A stretch of 64,000 nt of DNA from JBBTCX01 sp964494205. Its GTDB lineage: Bacteria > Planctomycetota > Phycisphaerae > UBA1845. Below are positions 44,503 to 52,763 of this stretch, one piece after another. The position numbers and the translations under genes were made by a program. The first letter of the stretch is position 1. Every line of letters begins with the position of its first letter. The stretch lies in assembly GCA_964494205.1 (NCBI GenBank), contig CAZBRD010000009.1, positions 161,979 to 225,978 on the forward strand, written 5' to 3'. A model generated the notes under the pieces. The model was given only the letters and a program-made list of their open reading frames with translations. It did no database searches and was not told the DNA's origin.

Positions 44503-46665
44503 ATGAACCGTAAGAACCGGTTCGTGCCTTCTGGAAACCGAAACGTCAACAAGATGCAAAAAAAAGATACTCTCCGAAACGCACTGATTGCGGGCGCAGT
44601 GTTTGCGCTGGTCCTGCTGCTGACGCAGAAGCTACTTCCACCGCCGCCCCAATCGCGTCCATCGACTCCCGCCAGCGGCACAGCCTCTGTCGAACCGTCT
44701 ACGCCGGGTACTGCTCCCGCCGGCGGATCAACCAGCACGCCAGCCAATACCAACCCACCGACGACAACCGACGGAGCACCATCAACCACGGGCTTGACTG
44801 TCGTTGAATCGGAAAAGGCGGAAACCGTCGTGATCGGCGCGGACGAAGTACAGGCACCGGGAAAAAAGGCCGGCCTGGACCTCCCGTATCGCATGAGGTT
44901 GACCCTCTCCAACGTCGGAGCTTCACTCGAATCTGCGCGCATGTCCGACCACGCCGAGACCGCTAGCGGCACAGCCCGCTATGAGTTTCTAGCTCCCGTG
45001 GAAGAAAGCTCACAAACCCTGCGTTCCCTCGCCATTGAGAAAATCAACATTGACGGCGCTGACCTGGTCTTGAGCGATAAGAAATGGCGCTTGGTGCGCA
45101 ACGAAGAATTCGAAGACAAAGAAGTCACTGGCCAACTCGTAGAGTTCGCCATCGACATTCTCAACAACAACACGCCGCTGGCCCGCGTGAGCCATACGTT
45201 TCGCTTACCGAAACAAGCGCGCGAATTGAGTCGCCATGACCTCTACAACAACATCTCCGTAGAAAACCTGACGCAGCAACCGCATCAGGTCGTCGTCACT
45301 TATCGTGGCGGAACAGGCATTCGGCGAAACGACGCCCGAATGGACGACAGGTTCATCGACATTGGCGTCCGAACCTCAGCCCAGGCCGTCTCAGGCACAC
45401 GAACTCAGGCAGCCGCCCTCGCGAAAGCACCAGGTAGCGAACTGGAGTTGTATTCCCCGTCCAAAGCCTCAGCCAATGAGAAGTTCTCGTGGGCCGGAAT
45501 CGCCAATACTTATTTCACCTGCACGGTGGCCCCACTCAATCGCGCTCGCAACGCCGAAGCCGACTACATCGGACGAGTGTCGGCCTTTGACGCAGACGGT
45601 GTCGCACAAACAGAACGCGACCTGAGCATTCGGTTCGTCAGCCGCGCGGAGCAGATCGCCGCCGGCGCCCGCCTGGACTACCCATCAGAGGTCTACATCG
45701 GACAAAAGGACTCCGACGCCTTCAACAACGTCGCCGAATACAACCAGCGAAACTATTACTTCCAGGTCTCTCAAGGCTTCGGCTACTGCACGTTCGGACC
45801 GATCGTCACGCTGATGATCTGGCTGCTCGACAAGATCCACTGGGCCGTCCGCGATTACGGCATCGCGATCATCGTGCTGGTGCTGCTCGTTCGTACCCTG
45901 CTCCACCCCATTACGAAAAAGGGCCAGGTCAACATGGTGCGCATGCAGCACCAGATGTCCGAGCTGCAGCCGAAAATCGAAGAGATCAAGAGGAAATTCG
46001 GCAACGACAAAGTCCGCATGAATCAGGAGATGATGAAACTCAACATCAATCCTGCGGGCCAATTGCTGACTTGCCTGCCGATGTTGATTCAGATGCCCAT
46101 CTGGGTAGCGCTCTTTCTCAGCTTGAGTCACAACATCGACATGCGTCACGAACCCTTCCTCTTCACCTGGATTCGCGACCTGACCTCGCAGGACGCGCTC
46201 GTAACGTTCAATTCGCCCATCGTGGTCCCGCTGTTCGGCTGGGTGCTGCCGTCCTTCAACCTGCTGCCGCTACTCGTCGCATTGACGATGTACATCCAGC
46301 AGAAGCTCATGCCAAAACCAAAACCCAACCCCAACATGACCGAAGAGCAGCGCATGCAGCAGGAGATGATGCAGAAGATGATGCCCATGATGAGCATCAT
46401 GATGTTGTTCATCTTCTATAAAATGCCCAGCGGCCTGAATCTCTACATCATGAGCAGCTCCATCTTCGGCAGCATCGAGCAGTGGCGTATTCGAAAGCAC
46501 ATTAAGGAACGTGAAGAAGCGGGCACTTTGCACAAGAAAAACGATAGACCCAGCCCACCGAACAACGGCGACACCAAACGTCGCGGCGGCGGTTCCTTCT
46601 TCGAACGCCTTCAGGACATGGCCGAGCAAGCCCGCAAAGCCCAGCGTGCTAAGGACAAAAGATAA
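44503..46665 (+). CDS. yidC: Membrane protein insertase YidC
   Basis: YidC inserts inner-membrane proteins alone or with SecYEG. The 720-residue length fits the Gram-negative form: an N-terminal helix (NALIAGAVFALVLLLTQK), a Pro/Thr-rich linker, a large periplasmic beta domain (residues about 90-400), then the conserved insertase domain. The latter has the hydrophobic hairpin and GIAIIVLVLLVRTLLHPITK, cytoplasmic coiled coil QMSELQPKIEEIKRKF and the last helices (PMMSIMMLFIFYKMPSGLNLY). The usual neighbours rpmH and rnpA are absent. A second in-frame ATG at 44554 is also possible. Confidence 0.95.
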   Translation: MNRKNRFVPSGNRNVNKMQKKDTLRNALIAGAVFALVLLLTQKLLPPPPQSRPSTPASGTASVEPSTPGTAPAGGSTSTPANTNPPTTTDGAPSTTGLTVVESEKAETVVIGADEVQAPGKKAGLDLPYRMRLTLSNVGASLESARMSDHAETASGTARYEFLAPVEESSQTLRSLAIEKINIDGADLVLSDKKWRLVRNEEFEDKEVTGQLVEFAIDILNNNTPLARVSHTFRLPKQARELSRHDLYNNISVENLTQQPHQVVVTYRGGTGIRRNDARMDDRFIDIGVRTSAQAVSGTRTQAAALAKAPGSELELYSPSKASANEKFSWAGIANTYFTCTVAPLNRARNAEADYIGRVSAFDADGVAQTERDLSIRFVSRAEQIAAGARLDYPSEVYIGQKDSDAFNNVAEYNQRNYYFQVSQGFGYCTFGPIVTLMIWLLDKIHWAVRDYGIAIIVLVLLVRTLLHPITKKGQVNMVRMQHQMSELQPKIEEIKRKFGNDKVRMNQEMMKLNINPAGQLLTCLPMLIQMPIWVALFLSLSHNIDMRHEPFLFTWIRDLTSQDALVTFNSPIVVPLFGWVLPSFNLLPLLVALTMYIQQKLMPKPKPNPNMTEEQRMQQEMMQKMMPMMSIMMLFIFYKMPSGLNLYIMSSSIFGSIEQWRIRKHIKEREEAGTLHKKNDRPSPPNNGDTKRRGGGSFFERLQDMAEQARKAQRAKDKR

Positions 46666-46694
46666 CCCCACCCTCACCATTGGTGAGGATGGGG
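46666..46694. terminator. Hairpin between convergent yidC and the PDZ gene
   Basis: CCCCA-CCTCACC pairs with GGTGAGG-TGGGG around loop ATT, with one internal mismatch. No long T-run follows, but its place between two convergent genes fits a shared terminator. Confidence 0.5.
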
Positions 46695-46731
46695 CTGGTT
46701 CAACCGATGCGCGATGGGCGAATCGGTGTCA

Positions 46732-47529
46732 CTACTCAGTCTTTTTCGCGTCTTCCTGCGGCTGTACGAAATAACGCTTCCACCACGCGTCGTACTGATC
46801 GCGCGCCTGCGCCAACATATCGTTGATAGCCTCGCTCGCCCCGTTGTACATCTCCTTGGGTCTGCGACCGAGGATCGCTTCGATTTCAATTTCGTCGTTT
46901 CCACGAATAATTGTCAAGGTGATTTTTGCGCCGGGTCCGCGAGTGCGAATCGACTCGCCAAATCGCTCCGCCGATTGCTGACCCATGTTCGGCACCGGCT
47001 CGCCATTGATCATGATGATGACATCTTGATCCTGCACACCAGCCGTCCACGCAGCCGTATCCGGTATCACCTTGCTCACGTTGATGCCGATATGCCCGAC
47101 CGGGATACGCTCATCCGACTCGCTCGTCGGGAAGAATCGCGTGTCCTGCTGGATGCCAAGGAACCCGTTGCGATCATAGACGAGGTCGTCCATGTACGCT
47201 GTCTTGACGATGCGCTCGATTCGCCATTTCACTTCAGGGTCAAGAGTCGTGACATAGGCATCGCGGAGCTTCCTGAACCCGCGAATGCCAATGCGAATCA
47301 ATTCTGACGTCGCGCGCTCACGATCGTGATAATCAGGCACTGACAAAAGCGATATGAAAGATTCGGCTTCGTCTTCGGCGTGCTTGTCCGGCGGCAGCTC
47401 GAAGGGGTCACCCGTGGAAAGCGTTAGCGACTTTGCATCATCGTTAGCCCACGACAATTGACCGAATGCGCCAACCGCGATGAATGCGGAGATTGCGGCT
47501 ACGCGGCTGATGAATGAGCTTCCGTGCAT
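46732..47529 (-). CDS. Exported PDZ-domain protein
   Basis: A signal peptide (SFISRVAAISAFIAVGAFG) precedes an acidic helical region (DKHAEDEAESFISLL) with HEAT-like helices (DRERATSELIRIGIRGFRKL). A PDZ domain follows at about residues 135-215, with GHIGINVSKVIPDTAAW, AGVQDQDVIIMINGEPV and GAKITLTIIRGNDEIEIEA. No protease domain is attached, so it is probably an adaptor or substrate-binding protein in the periplasm. It is 16 bases downstream of the DegT gene. Confidence 0.78.
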   Translation of the reverse strand: MHGSSFISRVAAISAFIAVGAFGQLSWANDDAKSLTLSTGDPFELPPDKHAEDEAESFISLLSVPDYHDRERATSELIRIGIRGFRKLRDAYVTTLDPEVKWRIERIVKTAYMDDLVYDRNGFLGIQQDTRFFPTSESDERIPVGHIGINVSKVIPDTAAWTAGVQDQDVIIMINGEPVPNMGQQSAERFGESIRTRGPGAKITLTIIRGNDEIEIEAILGRRPKEMYNGASEAINDMLAQARDQYDAWWKRYFVQPQEDAKKTE

Positions 47530-47545
47530 GATTTCACCTTGACTA

Positions 47546-48661
47546 TTATAGCAGGCTGGTAAGCTCCTGGCAGACGACGTCTACGTCGCGTTCCGTCATT
47601 TCATGATGGAACGGCAGCGCCATCGTTCGGGCGGCCAATGCTTCGCACACGGGGAAATCACCGTTGCGATAGCCAAACTTCTCGACGAAATACTGTTGCA
47701 GGTGAATCGGCGCGAAGTAATTGCTGCAGCCGATTCCGCGGCCACGCAGTGTTTCCAGCATACGATCGCGATCTTCCGGCTTGTATCCATCCACCAGTCG
47801 AACGACAAAAACAAACCAGCTCATCTCAATGCCTGGCTGCACGAGTTGCATCGTCAGTCGGTTCTCGGATTTGAGCCGCGTTCGATACCAACCCTCCACG
47901 CGCGTTCGCGTCGCGATGATCTCGCCGATGCGCCCGAGCTGCGCCAAGCCCAGCGCGCAGTTGATGTCGCTCAATCGGTAATTGTACCCCATGCGCGGAT
48001 GCGCAAGCCAACCGCCGTGCACGTCACGCCCCTGATTACGCAGCGAGCGGCACATAAGCGCCAGTTGTGTATCATTCGTTACAATCATCCCGCCTTCGCC
48101 GGTGGTGAGTTGCTTGTTGGGATAAAACCCAAATACGCCAACATCCGCCAGCGCCCCCGCCATCTTTCCGTGATAGCGCGTGCCCAATGCTTCGCACGAA
48201 TCTTCGATCACGCGAAGTTTATGCTGCGTGGCGATCTGATTGATCGTGTTCATGTCCGGCGGCTGACCGAAAACATCCACGGGAAGCAACGCCTTCGTCC
48301 GCGGCGTGATCGCCCGCTCAATCAGGTTGTGATCGATGTTCCAAGTCCGTGCATCGACATCAACAAAAACAGGTTTCGCGTTTTCCATCAGAATGCAGTT
48401 TGATGACGCGACAAAGGAAAACGGGGTGGTAATCACTTCATCCCCCGGGCCGATCCCCAAAGCGCGAATGATCATGTGCAGGCCGACGGTGCCGTTTGAA
48501 CACGAAATCGCCTCTTTGGTGCCAACGTACTTGGCGAAGGCAGCCTCGAATTCGGGCACCTTTGGCCCTAAGCTCAGGTTGGGGGTTCGCAGCACGGCGG
48601 TCACCGCGTCGATCTCTGCCTGGGTGATGTTGGGCCGCGCCAACGGTATCGAAAGGGGCAT
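47546..48661 (-). CDS. DegT/DnrJ/EryC1/StrS-family sugar aminotransferase
   Basis: These PLP enzymes aminate keto-sugars bound to nucleotides. The start was placed at MPLSIPLARPNITQAEID, the usual family opening; the upstream open frame to 48937 runs through the divergent promoter region. The PLP lysine is in GFYPNKQLTTGEGGMIV and the phosphate-binding stretch in SCSNGTVGLHMIIRAL. It resembles perosamine/WbpE-type aminotransferases. It is divergent from the UDP-HexNAc dehydrogenase at 48888, so the two may supply one amino-uronic sugar. A perfect TATAAT on the minus strand (48740-48745) could be its -10 box. Confidence 0.88.
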   Translation of the reverse strand: MPLSIPLARPNITQAEIDAVTAVLRTPNLSLGPKVPEFEAAFAKYVGTKEAISCSNGTVGLHMIIRALGIGPGDEVITTPFSFVASSNCILMENAKPVFVDVDARTWNIDHNLIERAITPRTKALLPVDVFGQPPDMNTINQIATQHKLRVIEDSCEALGTRYHGKMAGALADVGVFGFYPNKQLTTGEGGMIVTNDTQLALMCRSLRNQGRDVHGGWLAHPRMGYNYRLSDINCALGLAQLGRIGEIIATRTRVEGWYRTRLKSENRLTMQLVQPGIEMSWFVFVVRLVDGYKPEDRDRMLETLRGRGIGCSNYFAPIHLQQYFVEKFGYRNGDFPVCEALAARTMALPFHHEMTERDVDVVCQELTSLL

Positions 48662-48887
48662 ACATAGACTCCGGGATTTACTACGATCGTCCGGAAATCC
48701 CGCGGCGACGGCGACTTCCGTTTTAGGGCCGGTTGCCCCATTATAGTATCGGGAATCGAAGGTCGATACGCTTTGCAACGTCGCCCGAAGCCCGTAAGCG
48801 TCCGCAAAATCCCTGTTTTCGTGCGGACCAAAATAGCCCCGGCGTAGCCGAACTTTCAACATCCCGCATGGGACGGAGTGAACCATT

Positions 48888-50285
48888 ATGCCGCAGACCC
48901 TGGAGAAACGGTACGTGAGAACAAAGAAAGCCAACAACCAGGCGACGCGCGCCCAGCGGCCGCTCGTGACGGATCAAGTGTGGGAAAGCGCGATCGAGAA
49001 GCGAACAGCCCGGGTCGGCATCATGGGCTTGGGGTACGTGGGTCTGCCGCTCATGCGCACGTTCTGTTCCGCTGGTTTTTCTTGCCTCGGCTTTGACGTG
49101 GATCAAAGCAAGGTCGAGAAGCTCAACGCGGGCAGGAGCTACATCAAGCACATTCCATCCTCGCTGATCAAGGAAGTGGTAGAGAACAAGCGATTCAAGG
49201 CGTCGTCAGATCCCGCATCCCTGAAGACATGCGATGCGATTCTGATTTGCGTTCCGACGCCGTTGAGCAAGACGCGTGACCCGGACATGACCTACGTCGA
49301 AAGCACAGCCCACCTCATCGCGGACAATCTGCAGCGCGGGCAACTCGTCGTTCTCGAGAGCACTACTTATCCCGGCACGACGCGCGAGCTGGTCAAACCG
49401 ATTCTCGAATCCAGCGGCTTGAAAGCGGAGCAGGATTTCTACCTCGCTTACTCTCCCGAGCGCGAAGACCCGGGTCGCACTGACTTCTCCACGGAAACGA
49501 TTCCAAAGGTCGTCGGTGGTTACGGACCGTCCAGCAAGCGCATCGCATCTGCCCTGTATGCAGCCGCAGTACGCCAGACGGTGCCGGTATCGAGTCTCGA
49601 AGTCGCCGAAGCCTGCAAGATTCTGGAAAACGTCTATCGCTGCGTGAACATCGCGATGATCAACGAACTGAAGGTGCTCTTTGATCGCATGGGCGTGGAC
49701 GTGTGGGAGATTATCCAGGCTGCTTCGACGAAACCGTTCGGATTTCAGCCGTTCTACCCGGGTCCTGGTCTCGGTGGCCACTGCATTCCGATCGACCCGT
49801 TCTACCTCACGTGGAAGGCCCGCCAGTACGACATGAGTACGCGATTCATCGAACTAGCAGGCGAAATCAACACTGGTATGCCCGATTACGTGATCCAACG
49901 ATTGGTGGGCGCACTCAACGAACAGAAGAAGGCGATGAATGGTTCAAAGATCCTGGTGCTCGGATTGGCCTACAAGAAAGACGTCGATGACCTCCGCGAA
50001 TCCCCCTCAATCGAGCTGATTGAAAAGCTGAAAAAACGCGGCGCCAAGGTCGATTACAACGATCCGCACATTCCCAAGACGCCGAAGCAGCGCGAGCACA
50101 ACCTCGGCATGACCAGCAAGAAGCTGACCGCAGCTATGCTGAAGTCTTATGATTGCGTGCTCATCGCAACAGACCACTCGGCCTACGATTATGAATGGAT
50201 CGTGAAAAACGCACGATTCGTGCTCGACACGCGAAACGCAACTGGCAAAGTTCGCGGCGGACGAAACAAGATCGTGAAGGCATAG
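48888..50285 (+). CDS. UDP-N-acetyl-hexosamine 6-dehydrogenase (WbpA-like)
   Basis: The enzyme oxidises C6 of a nucleotide sugar to the uronic acid using two NAD+. The N-terminal Rossmann motif is VGIMGLGYVGLPLM near residue 43. The catalytic Cys is in GPGLGGHCIPIDPFYL, and the core has NVYRCVNIAMINELK and the C-terminal LGLAYKKDVDDLRESPS. These variants fit the UDP-GlcNAc/ManNAc dehydrogenase branch (WbpA/WecC/TviB) rather than UDP-glucose dehydrogenase. An N-terminal extension of about 40 residues is unusual. An intrinsic terminator follows. Confidence 0.9.
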   Translation: MPQTLEKRYVRTKKANNQATRAQRPLVTDQVWESAIEKRTARVGIMGLGYVGLPLMRTFCSAGFSCLGFDVDQSKVEKLNAGRSYIKHIPSSLIKEVVENKRFKASSDPASLKTCDAILICVPTPLSKTRDPDMTYVESTAHLIADNLQRGQLVVLESTTYPGTTRELVKPILESSGLKAEQDFYLAYSPEREDPGRTDFSTETIPKVVGGYGPSSKRIASALYAAAVRQTVPVSSLEVAEACKILENVYRCVNIAMINELKVLFDRMGVDVWEIIQAASTKPFGFQPFYPGPGLGGHCIPIDPFYLTWKARQYDMSTRFIELAGEINTGMPDYVIQRLVGALNEQKKAMNGSKILVLGLAYKKDVDDLRESPSIELIEKLKKRGAKVDYNDPHIPKTPKQREHNLGMTSKKLTAAMLKSYDCVLIATDHSAYDYEWIVKNARFVLDTRNATGKVRGGRNKIVKA

Positions 50286-50331
50286 ACCTCGATCCAAATT
50301 GAATCGCCGAAAGCCGCGGCGTAAAAAACAC

Positions 50332-50375
50332 AAGTGCCCCGATGTCCTTTGAAACATCGGGGCACTTTCTTTTTG
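50332..50375 (+). terminator. Intrinsic terminator
   Basis: A 14-bp stem, AAGTGCCCCGATGT/ACATCGGGGCACTT, with an 8-base loop is followed by TCTTTTTG. It ends the WbpA-like transcript. Confidence 0.9.
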
Positions 50376-50387
50376 CCTATGATCATT

Positions 50388-50475
50388 TGGTGCGAGAAAG
50401 GATTCTCGCACCAGCGTCAGTGTCTACCTCACTCGAAACCACGAGCAACCGTGTGCCACTGCTCTGTGAGCAGTG
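50388..50475. repeat. Intergenic hairpins, one identical to a segment of the SMUG1 insert
   Basis: TGGTGCGAGAA/TTCTCGCACCA with loop AGGA (50388-50413) is an 11-bp perfect stem. At 50449-50475 a 27-base segment matches 7254-7280 exactly and contains CACTGCTC/GAGCAGTG with loop TGT. It lies between convergent genes beyond a normal terminator. Confidence 0.85.
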
Positions 50476-50528
50476 CGTGACCTAGTTGCGCGATCCCCAA
50501 AATCCCGTTGAATGGAGGCGCGGTGCAA

Positions 50529-51083
50529 TCAAACCAGTACCGGCTTCAATTTACCCGCGAACTTCGCGTCGAGCGTCTTGTTCCAATCCGCGATCCGTTT
50601 CTTGTTGCTCTCAAACAGGGCAGAAGTATCCCCCTCAATCGTCACCGACTTCATGACGTCGCCCTGTGCGATCTTGTTCACGACATCCAACCCCGAAATG
50701 ACCTTCCCAAACACCGTGTGTTTTCCGTCGAGCCAGGACGTTTCAACATGCGTAATGAAAAACTGACTCCCATTAGTCCTGGGGCCGGCGTTCGCCATCG
50801 AGAACACACCCGGCCCATCATGCTTGTGCTTGGGAGAAAACTCGTCTTCGAACTGATACCCCGGCCCGCCGCTCCCCGTTCCCGTCGGGTCCCCACCTTG
50901 GACCATGAAATCCGCAATCACGCGATGAAACTTGAGCCCGTCGTAGTACCCGCGCGACGCCAGATTCGCGAAGCTGGCGACCGTCAAAGGCGCTGCCTCA
51001 GGGAATAGCTGCAATCGGATTTCGCCCTTGCTCGTCGAAATGGACGCCAACAAATCATTTCCGCCAGTCGTGTTTTTTGTCAT
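50529..51083 (-). CDS. Cytoplasmic cyclophilin-type peptidylprolyl isomerase
   Basis: The enzyme catalyses cis-trans isomerisation of Xaa-Pro bonds. The active-site elements are present: FHRVIADFMVQGGDPTGTG, GPGVFSMANAGPRTNGSQFF, and WLDGKHTVFGKVISGLD. There is no signal peptide when started at MTKNTTGGND. The C-terminal 25 residues (KKRIADWNKTLDAKFAGK) are an extension. It is divergent from a second, exported cyclophilin, so the cell has paired cytoplasmic and periplasmic enzymes here. Confidence 0.92.
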   Translation of the reverse strand: MTKNTTGGNDLLASISTSKGEIRLQLFPEAAPLTVASFANLASRGYYDGLKFHRVIADFMVQGGDPTGTGSGGPGYQFEDEFSPKHKHDGPGVFSMANAGPRTNGSQFFITHVETSWLDGKHTVFGKVISGLDVVNKIAQGDVMKSVTIEGDTSALFESNKKRIADWNKTLDAKFAGKLKPVLV

Positions 51084-51255
51084 CGATTTGTAACCTCGTA
51101 TCGCCAAACTCGCGTTCAAATACAATTCAAAAATCAGGCGTTCTTTCGTTTCAAGTCGCCCTTTTCACCTTGCCAATCGGCACACGCTCCGCTACCGTTT
51201 CCTGCACGAAAACTAACCGAAAAAACCATGAACATCAACGAAAGGATGAACAAGA

Positions 51256-51966
51256 ATGTTGCTATCAAAGTGTCTTACGCTGTCAGTCATGCTCCTGGCA
51301 AACTCAGCTCTATTCGCAGAAGAGCCAGCCAAGAAGCCGGAACCTGCTGCACCAACAACGCCAGCCGCACCAGCTGCCCCCGCCGGCGCAGCGTCGCTCA
51401 AGCCGCGCGTTCAACTGGTCACCAATCGCGGAAACATCACTCTCGAACTCGACGCCGAAAAAGCTCCTGCTACCGTGTTGAACTTCGTTCAATACGCAGA
51501 AGAGAAGTTCTATGAAGGAACCATCTTCCACCGCGTCATGAAGGGTTTCATGATTCAGGGCGGCGGATTCACTAAGGACGTCGATCAGAAGACTCAGGGA
51601 CTTCGCGCCCCGATCAAGCTCGAATCCAACAACGGCCTCACCAACGCCGCGGGCACCATCGCCATGGCCCGCACGGGCGTTCCGGATTCAGCCACCGCGC
51701 AATTCTTCATCAACGTTGTCGATAACGCATCGAAGCTCGATTACAAGCCCACTCAATCGACCCCCAATGGCTATGCCGTGTTCGGGAAAGTGGTCGAGGG
51801 ACAGGACATCGTTGAGAAGATTCGCAATACTGAATGCGAAATCCACGCCAAGTACAAGACCGGCGACGGTGCCGTCACTCCGAAGGAAGCGGTCGTCATC
51901 GAATCCGTCAAGGTGCTGACTCCACTCGACAAGGAAAAGGCCAAGGCCCTCGCCGAGAAGAAGTAG
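51256..51966 (+). CDS. Exported cyclophilin-type peptidylprolyl isomerase
   Basis: A signal peptide (MLLSKCLTLSVMLLANSALFA) and a Pro/Ala-rich linker of about 25 residues precede the cyclophilin domain. Catalytic features are FHRVMKGFMIQGGGF, AMARTGVPDSATAQFFINV and NGYAVFGKVVEGQDIV. The C-terminus (KEKAKALAEKK) is basic. It is most like PpiA-type periplasmic isomerases. A strong terminator follows before the TetR gene. Confidence 0.92.
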   Translation: MLLSKCLTLSVMLLANSALFAEEPAKKPEPAAPTTPAAPAAPAGAASLKPRVQLVTNRGNITLELDAEKAPATVLNFVQYAEEKFYEGTIFHRVMKGFMIQGGGFTKDVDQKTQGLRAPIKLESNNGLTNAAGTIAMARTGVPDSATAQFFINVVDNASKLDYKPTQSTPNGYAVFGKVVEGQDIVEKIRNTECEIHAKYKTGDGAVTPKEAVVIESVKVLTPLDKEKAKALAEKK

Positions 51967-52009
51967 TCTCGCGCCAACAACTTAGTTGGCCATAGGACGG
52001 CCCGATAAC

Positions 52010-52050
52010 GGCACCTTCCAGGTTGAAACTTGGAAGGTGCCTTGTTTTTT
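52010..52050 (+). terminator. Terminator of the exported cyclophilin gene
   Basis: An 11-bp stem, GGCACCTTCCA/TGGAAGGTGCC, is followed by TTGTTTTTT. Confidence 0.92.
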
Positions 52051-52087
52051 GGCCCGATTTGGCGGATAATTTGGAAGCAAGCGCTTG
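52042..52087 (+). promoter_or_regulatory. Candidate promoter and operator of the TetR-paa operon
   Basis: TTGTTT (52042-52047) and GATAAT (52065-52070) are 17 bases apart. The 10-bp palindrome CAAGCGCTTG at 52078-52087 begins at the expected transcription start and extends imperfectly to 14 bp. That position suits a repressor operator, most simply for the TetR protein encoded next. Confidence 0.5.
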
Positions 52088-52113
52088 TTAGGTTAGCCCG
52101 CGTGAGTTTCAAA

Positions 52114-52701
52114 ATGCCCGAATCAACCATCGATCGTCGTGACCAGGTTCTCTCTGCGGCAGAGCACATGTTTGCTCTTCGCGGCTTCCACGCCACCAGC
52201 GTGCGCGACATCGCGGACGCACTGAACATCAAAGGCGGAAGTCTTTACGCCCACATCGAGAGCAAAGATGACCTGCTCTGGGAAATCGTGAACGCCGCAG
52301 CCAATCGCTTCTTTGAAGCAGTCGAGCCCATCGTCCGCTCTGACTTACTGACCGTTGAAAAACTGAAGCGATTGATGGTCGCGCACGTTCGCGTCATCAC
52401 CGGGAACCTCGATGCAGCCGCCGTCTATTCGAACGAATGGCGCAATCTGACCGACGAACGGCGAGGTCAATTCGCCAAGCGCCGCAACGCCTACGAGAGT
52501 ATGGTTCGCGAACTCGTTCACGATTGCATTCGCGAGGGAACCTTCGCCGACGTGGACGAAAAGTTCGCCACGCTGCTGATTCTCTCATCCATGAACTGGA
52601 TCTATCAGTGGTATCGGCCGGACGGGGCCATGCTGCCCGACGAGATCGCCGGAAAATTAACCAACATGCTGTTCAACGGATTACGCCGCGCGGGAACCTA
52701 A
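52114..52701 (+). CDS. TetR-family regulator, probable paa repressor
   Basis: The start at ATG 52114 gives MPESTIDRRDQVLSAAEHMF, a standard TetR opening; the frame is open to 52030 through the terminator. The HTH is at about residues 25-50 (FHATSVRDIADALNIKGGSLYAHI). The C-terminal ligand domain (residues 55-196) is less conserved. It lies 62 bases before paaA in the same direction, so regulation of the paa genes is likely. Phenylacetyl-CoA as effector is by analogy with PaaR of the TetR type. Confidence 0.85.
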   Translation: MPESTIDRRDQVLSAAEHMFALRGFHATSVRDIADALNIKGGSLYAHIESKDDLLWEIVNAAANRFFEAVEPIVRSDLLTVEKLKRLMVAHVRVITGNLDAAAVYSNEWRNLTDERRGQFAKRRNAYESMVRELVHDCIREGTFADVDEKFATLLILSSMNWIYQWYRPDGAMLPDEIAGKLTNMLFNGLRRAGT

Positions 52702-52763
52702 GTCGAACAAGACCAAGAAAGGTCCTTTGCCTCTAATGAGTCAAAGGGATTAGGAGCATACGC

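Noticed and set aside
48740..48745. TATAAT on the minus strand as a firm promoter for the DegT gene.
   Set aside because: No acceptable -35 box lies at 16-18 bases, so it is only mentioned within the gene entry.
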